A DNA stretch of 64,000 nt from Proteus alimentorum (GTDB taxonomy: Bacteria; Pseudomonadota; Gammaproteobacteria; Enterobacterales; Enterobacteriaceae). Each line of letters begins with the position of its first letter. Position 1 is the stretch's first letter. Below are positions 44,966 to 55,195 of this stretch, piece by piece. A program made the position numbers and the translations under genes. The stretch covers positions 496,001-560,000 of the forward strand of contig NZ_NBVR01000031.1 in assembly GCF_002607735.1 (NCBI RefSeq), written 5' to 3'. The notes under the pieces were generated by a model, which saw only the letters and a program-made list of their open reading frames with translations, did no database searches and was not told the DNA's origin.

Positions 44966-46543
44966 TTATTCCCACTCAATTGTTGCCGGTGGTTTACCGC
45001 TGATATCATAAACAACACGGGAAATCCCACTCACTTCATTGATAATGCGGTTAGAAACACGGCCTAAGAAGTCATATGGTAAATGAGCCCAATGCGCTGT
45101 CATAAAGTCCACAGTTTCAACTGCACGTAATGAAACAACCCAGTCATATTTACGACCGTCGCCCATAACGCCCACTGAGCGCACAGGTAAGAACACGGTA
45201 AATGCTTGGCTTACTTTGTTATATAGGTCTGCTTTATGCAATTCTTCAATAAAGATAGCATCAGCACGGCGTAATAAATCACAGTACTCTTTCTTGATCT
45301 CACCTAATACACGAACCCCTAAACCTGGTCCTGGGAATGGGTGACGATAAAGCATGTTGTATGGTAAACCTAATTCTAAACCAATCTTACGTACTTCATC
45401 TTTAAACAGTTCTTTTAATGGCTCAACTAAGCCCAGCTTCATATCTTCAGGTAAACCACCCACGTTATGGTGTGATTTAATCACATGAGCTTTACCTGTT
45501 GCTGATGCGGCTGATTCAATCACATCAGGATAGATAGTACCTTGTGCTAACCATTTAACTTGTGGCTGTTTAGCGGCTTCTTCATCAAAGATTTCAATGA
45601 ATGTATGACCAATGATTTTGCGTTTTTTCTCAGGATCATTTTCGCCTTTCAACGCAGTTAAGAAACGTTCTTCCGCTTCAACATGGATAATATTTAGGTC
45701 AAATTTACCTTTAAACATTTCCATGACTTGTTCTGCTTCATTCAGACGTAATAAGCCGTTATCAACAAATACACATGTTAAACGCTTACCAATCGCACGG
45801 TTTAACAGTAGTGCAGTCACTGAAGAGTCAACACCGCCTGATAACGCTAAAATAACGTGATCATCACCAATTTGCTCTTTTAAACGAGCAACAGTATCTT
45901 CAATAATTGCGGCAGAAGTCCACAGCGCATCACAACCACAGATATCTAAAACAAAACGTTTTAAAATCGCTAAACCTTGATGGGTGTGTGTGACTTCTGG
46001 GTGGAATTGAACACCATAAAAACGTTTCTCTTCATTCGCCATAATAGCAAATGGGCAAGTTTCAGTGCTGGCGACTGTTACAAAGTCTGAAGGAATAGCA
46101 GTAACTTTGTCACCATGGCTCATCCACACATCTAATAATGGTTTACCATCTTCACTAACTGAATCTTGAATATCATTGAACAGTGCACAAGTTTCACGAA
46201 TTTCAACTTGTGAATAACCAAACTCACGCTCACCAGAAACTTCAACGTCGCCACCCAATTGCATGGACATTGTTTGCATACCGTAGCAAATACCTAATAC
46301 AGGAACACCTGCATTAAATACGTACTCTGGTGCGCGAGGGCTGTTGTCTTCTGTCGTACTTTCAGGGCCACCAGACAGAATAATACCATTAGGATTAAAT
46401 TCACGAATTTGTTCTTCTGTTACATCCCATGCCCAAAGTTCACAATAGACACCGATTTCACGAATACGACGTGCGATCAGTTGCGTGTATTGTGAGCCGA
46501 AATCAAGGATAAGAATGCGATGATTATGGATATTTGCTGTCAT
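44966..46543 (-). CDS. guaA: GMP synthase (glutamine-hydrolysing)
   Basis: A 525-residue enzyme, the same length as in E. coli. The N-terminal class I glutamine amidotransferase domain has the nucleophile in GICYGMQ (C86) and the His in QFHPEVTHT. The ATP-pyrophosphatase domain has the P-loop LSGGVDSS. The C-terminal dimerisation domain ends PATIEWE. It converts XMP to GMP using ATP and glutamine. The second gene of guaBA, 101 nt behind guaB. Confidence 0.98.
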   Translation of the reverse strand: MTANIHNHRILILDFGSQYTQLIARRIREIGVYCELWAWDVTEEQIREFNPNGIILSGGPESTTEDNSPRAPEYVFNAGVPVLGICYGMQTMSMQLGGDVEVSGEREFGYSQVEIRETCALFNDIQDSVSEDGKPLLDVWMSHGDKVTAIPSDFVTVASTETCPFAIMANEEKRFYGVQFHPEVTHTHQGLAILKRFVLDICGCDALWTSAAIIEDTVARLKEQIGDDHVILALSGGVDSSVTALLLNRAIGKRLTCVFVDNGLLRLNEAEQVMEMFKGKFDLNIIHVEAEERFLTALKGENDPEKKRKIIGHTFIEIFDEEAAKQPQVKWLAQGTIYPDVIESAASATGKAHVIKSHHNVGGLPEDMKLGLVEPLKELFKDEVRKIGLELGLPYNMLYRHPFPGPGLGVRVLGEIKKEYCDLLRRADAIFIEELHKADLYNKVSQAFTVFLPVRSVGVMGDGRKYDWVVSLRAVETVDFMTAHWAHLPYDFLGRVSNRIINEVSGISRVVYDISGKPPATIEWE

Positions 46544-46580
46544 TTGTGGTGAATTCCAAAACAGATAAAGTCATAAAGTT

Positions 46581-46634
46581 GAAAGGCTTGCTCATTTATA
46601 ATCAAAACAAAGTAATAACTAAAACAAGCCTTTC
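46581..46634. repeat. Inverted repeat in the guaB-guaA gap
   Basis: GAAAGGCTTG (46581-46590) and CAAGCCTTTC (46625-46634) are perfect 10-bp arms with a 34-nt AT-rich loop. It could be an mRNA processing or attenuation structure within the operon. Confidence 0.5.
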
Positions 46635-46644
46635 TCGGAATAAA

Positions 46645-48111
46645 TTACATACCTAAGCGATAGTTAGGCGATTCTTTCGTGATGGTCACATCATGAACAT
46701 GGCTTTCTTGAATACCTGCACCACTGATACGAACAAATTCAGCTTTGGTATTCAACTCTTTAATTGTTGCACAGCCTGTTAAGCCCATGCATGAGCGTAG
46801 ACCACCCATTTGTTGGTGAACGATAGTTTTCAATAAACCTTTATAAGCAACACGGCCTTCGATACCTTCTGGCACTAATTTGTCTGCTGCATTATCAGTT
46901 TGGAAGTAGCGATCTGATGAACCTTTAGACATTGCACCTAATGAACCCATACCACGATAGGATTTATAAGAACGGCCTTGGAATAATTCGATTTCGCCCG
47001 GAGATTCTTCAGTGCCTGCAAACATTGAACCAACCATAACGCAAGCTGCACCTGCTGCTAATGCTTTTGCAATATCGCCAGAGAAACGAATACCACCATC
47101 TGCAATGACAGGAATGTTGCGATCTTTCAGTGCTTCAACGGCATCTGCAATAGCAGTAATTTGTGGTACACCAACCCCCGTTACGATACGAGTTGTACAA
47201 ATTGAACCAGGGCCAATACCTACTTTAACCGCACTTACACCCGCATCTGCCAGTGCTAAAGCACCTTCTGCGGTTGCAACGTTGCCACCAATAATAGGTA
47301 GATTTGGATATAATGCACGAGTATCACGAATGCGCTGTAATACGCCTTCAGAGTGACCATGAGAAGAGTCAATAAGTAAAACGTCAACGCCAGCGGCAAC
47401 TAATGCTGCTACACGCTCTTCGTTACCGGCACCAGCACCAACAGCAGCACCGACACGTAAACGACCGTGTTCGTCTTTACATGCGTTTGGTTTACGTTCT
47501 GCTTTTTTGAAGTCTTTTACAGTGATCATGCCTTTCAGGTGAAAGTGGTTATCAACCACTAAGGCTTTCTCTACACGTTTTTCATGCATTCTTTGCATAA
47601 CAACATCGCGTGCTTCGCCTTCTTGTACAGTCACTAAACGATCTTTAGGTGTCATTACCGCAGTAACGGGTTGGTCTAAATCAGTAACAAAACGAACATC
47701 ACGACCCGTAATAATACCCACTAATTCGTTGTCATTAGTCACAACTGGGTAACCCGCAAAGCCATTGCGTTCAGTCATTGCTTGAACTTCACGTAAAGAA
47801 GTTTCTGGAGTTACGGTGATAGGATCAGTGACAACACCACTTTCATGTTTTTTCACACGACGAACTTCTTCAGCTTGACGTTCGATAGACATGTTTTTGT
47901 GGATAAAACCAATTCCACCTTCTTGAGCTAATGCGATAGCTAAAGGCGCTTCAGTCACAGTATCCATTGCAGCAGAAAGCATAGGAACATTTAGGCGGAT
48001 GGTTTCAGTCAGTTGAGTAGACAAGTCGGCAGTATTAGGAAGAACAGTGGAGTGTGCAGGAACTAACAAAACATCATCAAATGTAAGTGCTTCTTTTTTA
48101 ATTCGTAACAT
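46645..48111 (-). CDS. guaB: Inosine-5'-monophosphate dehydrogenase
   Basis: A 488-residue enzyme, the same length as in E. coli. A (beta/alpha)8 barrel holds an inserted pair of CBS domains (about residues 95-205). The catalytic cysteine is in GPGSICTTR near 305, with the phosphate-binding GMGSLGAM and the mobile flap [10 protein letters not shown]. It oxidises IMP to XMP with NAD+, the first step towards GMP. First gene of the guaBA operon, with a stringent-type promoter upstream. Confidence 0.98.
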   Translation of the reverse strand: MLRIKKEALTFDDVLLVPAHSTVLPNTADLSTQLTETIRLNVPMLSAAMDTVTEAPLAIALAQEGGIGFIHKNMSIERQAEEVRRVKKHESGVVTDPITVTPETSLREVQAMTERNGFAGYPVVTNDNELVGIITGRDVRFVTDLDQPVTAVMTPKDRLVTVQEGEARDVVMQRMHEKRVEKALVVDNHFHLKGMITVKDFKKAERKPNACKDEHGRLRVGAAVGAGAGNEERVAALVAAGVDVLLIDSSHGHSEGVLQRIRDTRALYPNLPIIGGNVATAEGALALADAGVSAVKVGIGPGSICTTRIVTGVGVPQITAIADAVEALKDRNIPVIADGGIRFSGDIAKALAAGAACVMVGSMFAGTEESPGEIELFQGRSYKSYRGMGSLGAMSKGSSDRYFQTDNAADKLVPEGIEGRVAYKGLLKTIVHQQMGGLRSCMGLTGCATIKELNTKAEFVRISGAGIQESHVHDVTITKESPNYRLGM

Positions 48112-48154
48112 AGCAATATCTCACCAAGGCGGCTTTTAGGAAATAGAAAATATT

Positions 48155-48191
48155 GCCGCGGCATTATACACACCGTAATCGGTTGCTTCTA
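48155..48191 (-). promoter_or_regulatory. guaBA promoter with GC-rich discriminator
   Basis: On the minus strand a perfect -10 TATAAT (48163-48168) is followed at once by GCCGCGGC, the GC-rich discriminator that makes guaB stringently controlled in E. coli, where the local sequence is almost the same. The -35 is weak (TAGAAG, 48186-48191). Confidence 0.75.
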
Positions 48192-48280
48192 GCTTTTTTT
48201 CAAAATTTTTATTGATCCTGCCACTAACTTAGGTAGTATCAATCAATTAAGTCTTTGTTTTAAAATTTGATCTGGCTCAC

Positions 48281-49663
48281 ATGACACTACCGATAAACAA
48301 TAATATTTTTACTGTTAGCCGTCTAAATAAGACCGTTCGCCAGTTATTAGAGATGGAAATGGGTCGCATTTGGATCAGCGCTGAAATTTCCAATTTTACT
48401 CAACCCTCTTCTGGCCACTGGTATTTTACGTTAAAGGATACTCATGCCCAAATTAGAGCGGCGATGTTTCGTGGACAAAATACTAAAGTCACTTTTCGCC
48501 CTCAACATGGACAGCAAGTTTTAGTTCGCGCAACCATTACATTGTATGAACCACGAGGCGATTACCAATTGATTGTTGAGAGTATGCAACCTGCAGGTGA
48601 CGGACTCTTACAACAACAATTTGAGCTATTAAAACAAAAACTCAGTGCAGAGGGGTTATTTGATGCTATTCATAAAAAACCCCTACCATCACCCGCTAAA
48701 CAGATTGGGGTGATCACGTCTTCAACCGGTGCCGCATTGCACGATATTTTAAATATTCTTCGCCGTCGTGATCCCTCTTTGCCTGTCCTGATTTACCCGA
48801 CTGCAGTTCAAGGTGCTGAAGCGCCTATGCAGATTGTTCATGCCATCGAACTTGCTAACCGCCGTAAAGAGTGTGATGTTTTAATTGTTGGTCGTGGTGG
48901 CGGTTCGTTAGAAGATCTCTGGGCATTTAATGATGAACGCGTTGCCCGCGCGATTTTTGCCAGTGAAATCCCGATTGTAAGTGCAGTTGGTCATGAAACC
49001 GATGTGACCATTGCTGATTTTATTGCTGACCTTAGAGCGCCAACCCCCTCTGCTGCGGCAGAGCTTATTAGTCGTAACAAACTTGAGCTATTGCGCCAAT
49101 TACAATCGCAGCAACAACGCCTTGAAATGGCAATGGATTACTATTTAGCAAAAAAATTACGCGCAATCACACAACTTCATCATCGTTTACAGCAACAGCA
49201 TCCTCATTTACGTCTTGCTCGTCAGCAAAATGTATTAGCTTCCACACAACAGCGTTTAGTTTCTAGTTTTCAGCGGTTATTGCAAGCTAAGCAACATCAA
49301 CAGACACAACTGCAAAAACGCCTAAGTTACCAAGATCCTAGTTCCCAAATTCAGGCATTACTTCGCCAACAACAGCAGTTGATTTACCGTATGAGAGAAA
49401 GTATTTCACAACAGTTATCTCGTCAACGTGAACAGTTTGCTATTAGCTGTTCTCGTTTAGAAAGTGTGAGTCCTCTCGCAACGCTTTCTCGCGGTTACAG
49501 TATTAGCGAAACAGAGTCTGGAGAAGTGCTGAAAAATACCAAACAAGTGAAAGTGGGCGATCCATTAAAAACCCGTGTTGAAGATGGTTGGATCACCAGT
49601 GAAGTGGTTAAGACACAAAAAATAAGAGCAAAGCGTAAAACAACCACTAAAAGTGACAATTAA
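48281..49663 (+). CDS. xseA: Exodeoxyribonuclease VII large subunit
   Basis: A 460-residue protein. The N-terminal OB-fold ([24 protein letters not shown]) binds single-stranded DNA. The catalytic core has the blocks [36 protein letters not shown] and [13 protein letters not shown], near residues 140-250. The C-terminal half is a Gln-rich coiled coil that binds several XseB subunits. It degrades ssDNA from both ends. Divergent from guaB, as in E. coli. The RBS before ATG 48281 is weak. Confidence 0.97.
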   Translation: MTLPINNNIFTVSRLNKTVRQLLEMEMGRIWISAEISNFTQPSSGHWYFTLKDTHAQIRAAMFRGQNTKVTFRPQHGQQVLVRATITLYEPRGDYQLIVESMQPAGDGLLQQQFELLKQKLSAEGLFDAIHKKPLPSPAKQIGVITSSTGAALHDILNILRRRDPSLPVLIYPTAVQGAEAPMQIVHAIELANRRKECDVLIVGRGGGSLEDLWAFNDERVARAIFASEIPIVSAVGHETDVTIADFIADLRAPTPSAAAELISRNKLELLRQLQSQQQRLEMAMDYYLAKKLRAITQLHHRLQQQHPHLRLARQQNVLASTQQRLVSSFQRLLQAKQHQQTQLQKRLSYQDPSSQIQALLRQQQQLIYRMRESISQQLSRQREQFAISCSRLESVSPLATLSRGYSISETESGEVLKNTKQVKVGDPLKTRVEDGWITSEVVKTQKIRAKRKTTTKSDN

Positions 49664-49694
49664 CCCCAGCTTCTTATTTAATTCGATACAAAAG

Positions 49695-49733
49695 AAAAAC
49701 GGCATCAAAATAATATTGATGCCGTTTTTTATT
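49695..49733 (+). terminator. Rho-independent terminator of xseA
   Basis: A stem aaaacggcatcaa with ttgatgccgtttt and a short loop, followed by T6; it lies between the convergent xseA and receptor genes and may serve both. Confidence 0.9.
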
Positions 49734-49763
49734 ATTTATACTTTAATATAATCATACGTTATA

Positions 49764-52007
49764 TTAAAAACGCACTTCCCCTGCAAATAGGTAACTTCTA
49801 CCGCGGGCAGTTTCCCTATATGTATCTGAATCTTGCATCAATGGTGCTGAATTACTTCTATCAAGTGCATTAGAATAGTTTTTATTCATTAAATTATGCA
49901 CCGCAAACTTTAAAGAAATATTTTTGTTAATGTGATAATTACTATAAACGTCAATGATCGTTGGGGTTTTTTCTTGCTCTTCCATTGGTACATTGCCCGT
50001 ATCAGAATCTATCCCACTTGGTGCTGTTTTACGTGACTTTCCTGTCATTTGAATAACAGTGCCTAATTCTAACGACCGATCATCAAAGAAACGAACCCCC
50101 GTATCAATGGTGGCATAATATTGTGGTAATTCAGAAGCAGGTGTTTGACCAAATACTGTCGTTGCAATCGAACTGGGTTGTGATGTTCTTTGATTACTAT
50201 AAGAAAGATTGGTATAAAATACGCCAGCATCATAATTAGCTTGTAATTCATAGCCACGTAAAGTGACCGGATTTATACTATTAGAATAAAGATTAATATT
50301 GCCGTCATATTCTATATTGCCGTAATCTTCTAATGTTAATTTACCATCATCTTTACAACGGATCCCACCTTTACATACCAAATAAGAATCACTGGAAATA
50401 TAGTTTTTGATTTTGGTGTGATACCACAATCCTTTAAATCGTAAGCTGTCGCCTTCAATAATTAAATCAGGGCGGTAGCTATTAAATCCAAGTTGAAATG
50501 TGTCAGCCTTTTCACTTTTTAAAAATGGATTCATTGAAGCACCACCTTCATTCGCAAAGAAGATTTCTTGTGAAGTCGGCGCTCTCATCGTTTGTGCATA
50601 GCTTACAAATGGCTGAAATTCTGGAATAATTTCTGCTGCGATTAACATGCCCGGATCCCAATTTCTATCATGACGATCCAGATAAAACTCACCCTCAGGG
50701 AAACATGCTGCCTTAGGATCACAGGCAGGTTTACGTCCCTTTATATTGTAATCAACATAATTTAAATTAAGATCAAGCGTATAAATATCATACTCAAATT
50801 TCATCTGAGAGAAGAAACTGGTTAAGTTGTTTTTTCCTTGAGGCGCAAAAACATTATATTCAACCATATTGTGAGCTTGCTCAGGATCCGTTGAAGGCGC
50901 AATCACTTGGCGCTTATACTCTGAAAACATCAATTTTGAACCTAATGTAAAGGCCATATCTAATTCACCATAATTAAAGCGACTGGTATTTTTAGCCATT
51001 AATGAATCAGAGATATTTTCTGCATTTGCATTACGCAAGCTCATTAAAGAATCACCTTCAAATTTTTGTGATGCTTGGCTGTGACTTAAGCGAATTTCAC
51101 TATCAAAAAGATCATTTAATGGTGTATAGCGATATTTTGCATAATAATCTTTGGCATCAATTTTACGTCTATTAAAGTTATTATTATAGAATCGACCACT
51201 TAATTCTAATTCATGAGAATCATTAGGCTTAATATTAATTTTCGCTAATTCTGAATGTGGTTTTTGATTAAAATGTTTATTAGTCGCAAACTCTTCACTA
51301 TTAAATCCGGCACCATTCTTATAAGACGATTCTATTTTGTGTCCACTTAACGCAAACATTGCACCAACTGAACCATTATCATTAAATAATGAACGTTGCC
51401 CCGCAAAAGCAACCATACCGTTATAACCTAAGCCATTCGTACCACCAGCTGCTTTACTTCTTACTCCCCATGAGTTTCCTTTAAATAACACATCTTCTAC
51501 ACCAATAGTTTTAAAATTCGCACTGCCTGCCAAAGCATTAATGCTATTTTCACCATCTTGTTGACCTCGAGAAATATCCACTTGAACAATAAAATTTGGG
51601 TCGAGCATGCTATTAAATTGGTTATATGGCTGGCCACCATGGCTAATTTGACTAGGAGATGTGCTATAGGTCGTTTGTGTGACACCATCCACCATCATAT
51701 TCACTCGACCAAAACCACTAAGCCCTCGAATATTAACACTAACACCCGGTTGGCTCACATCCATTTGAGTATATGTTCCCGGCGTTGAACGTAATGCTTG
51801 TTCTACAGATTCAAGATTGTTAATTTCACCAATAGAGCTATAAGCACCAGGTTTTCCCAGTGCTTTTTGTTCTGGCGTTTCTTTTTGTGCTGATGAAACT
51901 TTTAAGCTACTAAATTGAACCGCTTTATCTGTTTCAGATGCGATGACAAGATGATTAACACCCGAAAATAAAATAAGAGTGCTAAGTATTTTCCTTGTAA
52001 ATTTCAT
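49764..52007 (-). CDS. TonB-dependent outer membrane receptor, heme-receptor type
   Basis: A 747-residue precursor with a signal peptide (STLILFSGVNHLVIA, cleavage before SETD). The plug domain spans about residues 55-190 (VEQALRSTPGTYTQ, VNIRGLSGFGRVNMMVDGVTQ). A 22-strand barrel ends in aromatic F (AGEVRF). The barrel carries QTMRAPTSQEIFF and MNPFLKSEKADTFQLGF near 473-505, versions of the FRAP and NPNL boxes of heme receptors. A loop has two cysteine pairs (CDPKAACFP, LVCKGGIRCKDD). It is the last gene of an operon with an exported protease, a TonB protein and ChaN behind a Fur box. Substrate: heme, a hemoprotein or a processed peptide; not settled. Confidence 0.85.
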   Translation of the reverse strand: MKFTRKILSTLILFSGVNHLVIASETDKAVQFSSLKVSSAQKETPEQKALGKPGAYSSIGEINNLESVEQALRSTPGTYTQMDVSQPGVSVNIRGLSGFGRVNMMVDGVTQTTYSTSPSQISHGGQPYNQFNSMLDPNFIVQVDISRGQQDGENSINALAGSANFKTIGVEDVLFKGNSWGVRSKAAGGTNGLGYNGMVAFAGQRSLFNDNGSVGAMFALSGHKIESSYKNGAGFNSEEFATNKHFNQKPHSELAKINIKPNDSHELELSGRFYNNNFNRRKIDAKDYYAKYRYTPLNDLFDSEIRLSHSQASQKFEGDSLMSLRNANAENISDSLMAKNTSRFNYGELDMAFTLGSKLMFSEYKRQVIAPSTDPEQAHNMVEYNVFAPQGKNNLTSFFSQMKFEYDIYTLDLNLNYVDYNIKGRKPACDPKAACFPEGEFYLDRHDRNWDPGMLIAAEIIPEFQPFVSYAQTMRAPTSQEIFFANEGGASMNPFLKSEKADTFQLGFNSYRPDLIIEGDSLRFKGLWYHTKIKNYISSDSYLVCKGGIRCKDDGKLTLEDYGNIEYDGNINLYSNSINPVTLRGYELQANYDAGVFYTNLSYSNQRTSQPSSIATTVFGQTPASELPQYYATIDTGVRFFDDRSLELGTVIQMTGKSRKTAPSGIDSDTGNVPMEEQEKTPTIIDVYSNYHINKNISLKFAVHNLMNKNYSNALDRSNSAPLMQDSDTYRETARGRSYLFAGEVRF

Positions 52008-52108
52008 AATAAACCTATTCTTTATTTTTATTTAAATAGGCTCACGTTGCTTTATATAAAGTCATTAAACTAAAAAATATTATTATTGTTTTATTCGTTT
52101 TCAATAAT

Positions 52109-52137
52109 AACCTGTCTCTCTTAAAGAGAGACAGGTT
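52109..52137 (-). other. Strong hairpin between the protease and receptor genes
   Basis: A perfect 12-bp stem AACCTGTCTCTC / GAGAGACAGGTT with a 5-nt loop, 35 nt after the protease stop. No T run follows on the minus strand, so it may cause pausing, processing or partial uncoupling rather than clean termination. Confidence 0.6.
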
Positions 52138-52171
52138 AATTTATTAAACTGACTTACTATTACCGATTATT

Positions 52172-54340
52172 CTATTTTATATTTTGAGCTTTAAAATAGA
52201 CTTCAGGCTGTTCTAACATCAGAATAAAAGCATATTCTTTTGCTGTATCACGTAAGCGATTAAAACGTCCTGATTTACCACCATGACCAGCACTCATATT
52301 AGTATCAAGTAATAGTAGGTTATTATCTGTTTTTAATTCACGTAATTTAGCAACCCATTTTGCAGGCTCCCAATATTGCACTTGTGAATCATGTAATCCT
52401 GTTGTGACTAATAAATGAGGGTATGCCTTAGCAACCACATTATCGTATGGGCTATACGATTTTAAACGGAAATAAACGTCTTTATCCGCAGGATTTCCCC
52501 ACTCTTCATATTCCCCTGTTGTTAAAGGAATTGAAGCATCGAGCATGGTTGTCACAACATCCACAAATGGGACTTGAGATACAACACCACGGTATAATTC
52601 AGGCGCCATATTCACAACCGCACCCATGAGTAATCCACCCGCACTGCCACCCATAGCATAAACATGTTTAGGTGCTCCGTAACCTTTGGCAATGAGATAT
52701 TTAGTGGCATCAATAAAGTCTGTAAAAGTATTAACTTTATGTTCCATTTTACCTTGGTTATACCAGCGTTTACCTAATTCACCACCACCACGCACATGCA
52801 CAATGGCATACACAAAACCTCTGTCTAATAAGCTTAAACGCGGTGAACTAAACGAAGGATCAATGCTACTACCGTAAGAGCCATAGCCATAAATTAAGAT
52901 AGGATTTTCACCTTTCTTAAATAAGTCTTTGCGATAAACCAATGATACGGGAACGTCAACACCGTCTTGTGCTTTTACCCAAATACGTTCACTTTCATAC
53001 AAATCACGTTCAAAACCTTTTACCTCTTGCTGTTTAAGCAGTTGCTTTTGATGTGTTTGCATATTCCATTGATAAGTTGAAGAAGGCGTTGTCATGGAAG
53101 TATAACCAAAGCGAAGCTCTTCGCTGTCTGCTTGAGGGTTAAAACCTAGCCATGCCATATAAACAGGATCGTCAAAGGTCACATTCGTCGATTGACCTGT
53201 TTTCCAATCAATCTGACGTAATGACACTAGACCTTGCTTTCTTTCTTCCACAATTAACCAGCGATTAAAGAGATCAAAACCTTCTAAATCGACCTCTTTT
53301 TGTGGTGCAATGACGGTTTCCCAAGGCTTATCGATTGATGCTGTTTTATAAAGGCCAAACAATTCACTCTCATGATTCGAACGAATATAGAATTCACCAT
53401 TAAAATGGTCGATATCATATTCACGCCCTTCTTGACGCGCAGAGAATATCACCATCGGTTTTTCTGGCGCATTTGCGTCAATTAAACGAGATTCTGATGT
53501 TGTTGAGCTTTCAATAGAGACAAGAATGTAATCTTCAGATTTGCTTTTACCCATCCATGTATAAAAGCGATCGTCGTTTTCTTCGAAGATTTTGACATCT
53601 TGTTTACGATCAGTGCCATATTGGTGGCGATAGATTTGATAGGGCAATAGTGTTTGCGGATCTTTATCAACATAAAATAGTGTTTTGCTATCATTTGCCC
53701 ACACAAGATTTGCTGAGATGTTGGTTAACACATTCTCTTTCCATGCGTTATCCGATAAATCTTTATAGGCGACATTATAGTTTCTGCGCCCTTCTTTATC
53801 TTCTGCAATAGCAATACGTTTGTTATCTGGGCTGATTGTCAGATCACCTAATTGATAGAATTCGTGCCCTTTAGCACGTTCGTTTCCATCAACGAGAACT
53901 TCCCATTCACCTTCGCTATTTACTGGTTTACGCTGATAAATAGGAAAATCTTTACCTTCTTGGTAAATAGTACGATAAGTATAGCCATTATAAATGTAAG
54001 GTACTGACTCATCGTTTTGAGCCATACGGCTTACCATTTCATTGAAGAGTGTTTCTTCAAGGGCTTTACCTTCTTTCATTACTGATTCGGTATAAGCATT
54101 TTCAGCATTCAGATAATCAAGCACGTTAGGATCTTTGCGTGAATCATCTCGTAGCCAATAATAATTGTCGGTGCGCGTGTCTCCGTGATCTGTCATCACA
54201 TGAGGCACTTTATTCGCTTTTGGTGGCATCACTAGGGAGTCCTTCTGATTTTGAGCCAATACAGGTGTTGCTGAAATTAACAATGCCATGATCGCACTCG
54301 TTAATTTCAACGTCATCCGTTTTTTTGTTGCGATTAGCAT
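52172..54340 (-). CDS. ptrB: Exported S9A prolyl oligopeptidase/oligopeptidase B
   Basis: A 722-residue serine peptidase. A seven-bladed propeller (residues about 70-440) is followed by an alpha/beta hydrolase domain with the nucleophile in GGSAGGLLMG near 561. The acid is in the following loops and the His is in NMSAGHGGKSGR near 686. E. coli oligopeptidase B is a cytoplasmic 686-residue enzyme that cuts after Arg/Lys in short peptides. This copy has an added signal peptide (residues 10-29, ending ATPVLA before QNQKD), so it is probably periplasmic. It sits between a TonB gene and a TonB-dependent receptor under a Fur box, which suggests that it cleaves imported peptides or proteins. The 54340 start has AAGGAA 10 nt upstream. 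Confidence 0.88.
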   Translation of the reverse strand: MLIATKKRMTLKLTSAIMALLISATPVLAQNQKDSLVMPPKANKVPHVMTDHGDTRTDNYYWLRDDSRKDPNVLDYLNAENAYTESVMKEGKALEETLFNEMVSRMAQNDESVPYIYNGYTYRTIYQEGKDFPIYQRKPVNSEGEWEVLVDGNERAKGHEFYQLGDLTISPDNKRIAIAEDKEGRRNYNVAYKDLSDNAWKENVLTNISANLVWANDSKTLFYVDKDPQTLLPYQIYRHQYGTDRKQDVKIFEENDDRFYTWMGKSKSEDYILVSIESSTTSESRLIDANAPEKPMVIFSARQEGREYDIDHFNGEFYIRSNHESELFGLYKTASIDKPWETVIAPQKEVDLEGFDLFNRWLIVEERKQGLVSLRQIDWKTGQSTNVTFDDPVYMAWLGFNPQADSEELRFGYTSMTTPSSTYQWNMQTHQKQLLKQQEVKGFERDLYESERIWVKAQDGVDVPVSLVYRKDLFKKGENPILIYGYGSYGSSIDPSFSSPRLSLLDRGFVYAIVHVRGGGELGKRWYNQGKMEHKVNTFTDFIDATKYLIAKGYGAPKHVYAMGGSAGGLLMGAVVNMAPELYRGVVSQVPFVDVVTTMLDASIPLTTGEYEEWGNPADKDVYFRLKSYSPYDNVVAKAYPHLLVTTGLHDSQVQYWEPAKWVAKLRELKTDNNLLLLDTNMSAGHGGKSGRFNRLRDTAKEYAFILMLEQPEVYFKAQNIK

Positions 54341-54367
54341 AACGTTTTATTTCCTTTTAACCTGTCG

Positions 54368-55177
54368 TTAGAACGTTAGTTTAGAAAACTCAATTGGCAT
54401 TTCAACCATTATTTTACCTTTCGACAATAACTCTATCGGCGGTATAGGTAAGGGTTCAGCACGTTTGAGTACTCTTTGTGCTTCTCTGTCTAAAGAGCGC
54501 ACGCCACTACTGAGAATCAATTCACTCGATATGACATAACCTTGTTCATCAACAATAAAGCGCACTTTAGAAACGCCCGTTCTACCTTTGCTTTTTGCTT
54601 CTTCAGGATAGGCTTTATAGCGATTAAGGTGCCCTTTTGTTTTAGCTTGCCATAATGCAAGCGCACTTTCTGAACTATCTGAATCGCTATCATAATTTGC
54701 ACTAACATCATTAGATTGCTGTTTCGCCGCAGAGCGACTACTTGAAGGTGCTGATTGGCTAGACACATTTTCACTAATAGTAGGCGCGGGCTTTACAGGC
54801 GCAGTTACAGGTATCACTTTAGCTGTTTGCTCTACATTGACTCTTTTTTTAGGCTTTTCTAGCAAGATATCTGCATTTTCATTCACAATCAGATCAGGCT
54901 GTTTTTCAGCAATATCTTGCTCTACCTTTTTTTGACTTGCCACTGCCAGTTGTTGATCGACGCCTACAACCTGTTTTTCATCGCTGATTGCTTGTACGTT
55001 TTCACTTAAGCTCATCATTACAGCTAATTCGGGCTCTTGTATAAATACCGTATTCTCTTTATTCAAATAAAAATAAGCCATGACAAAAATAGCATGTACA
55101 CCGATAGCCAAAATAAATGCTTTAGAACTACAAAGCTGAAATTTTGGCATTTGATCCATACAAGAGGAAATAAGCAT
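54368..55177 (-). CDS. TonB-family energy transducer
   Basis: A 269-residue protein with an N-terminal membrane anchor (AFILAIGVHAIFVMAYFYL, about residues 20-38). A Pro/Lys/Ser-rich periplasmic linker (40-180) follows, then a C-terminal TonB domain with YKAYPEEAKSKGRTGVSKVRF and EAQRVLKRAEPLPIPP. It is HasB-like, a system-specific TonB rather than the general one, placed with its presumed receptor and under the same Fur box. The start is uncertain: ATG 55177 lacks an SD, while ATG 55150 has a GGA 5 nt upstream. It follows the ChaN gene by 18 nt and precedes the protease by 27 nt. Confidence 0.85.
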   Translation of the reverse strand: MLISSCMDQMPKFQLCSSKAFILAIGVHAIFVMAYFYLNKENTVFIQEPELAVMMSLSENVQAISDEKQVVGVDQQLAVASQKKVEQDIAEKQPDLIVNENADILLEKPKKRVNVEQTAKVIPVTAPVKPAPTISENVSSQSAPSSSRSAAKQQSNDVSANYDSDSDSSESALALWQAKTKGHLNRYKAYPEEAKSKGRTGVSKVRFIVDEQGYVISSELILSSGVRSLDREAQRVLKRAEPLPIPPIELLSKGKIMVEMPIEFSKLTF

Positions 55178-55195
55178 ATTCGTGTTATCGATAAA

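Noticed and set aside
44834..45067. 77-residue + strand frame over the guaA terminator and 3' end
   Set aside because: It runs through a strong terminator stem and the conserved guaA C-terminus; no RBS or homology.
47012..47356. 114-residue frame opposite guaB
   Set aside because: Antisense shadow of a highly conserved gene, rich in Pro/Ala/Ser as expected from the reverse of its codons.
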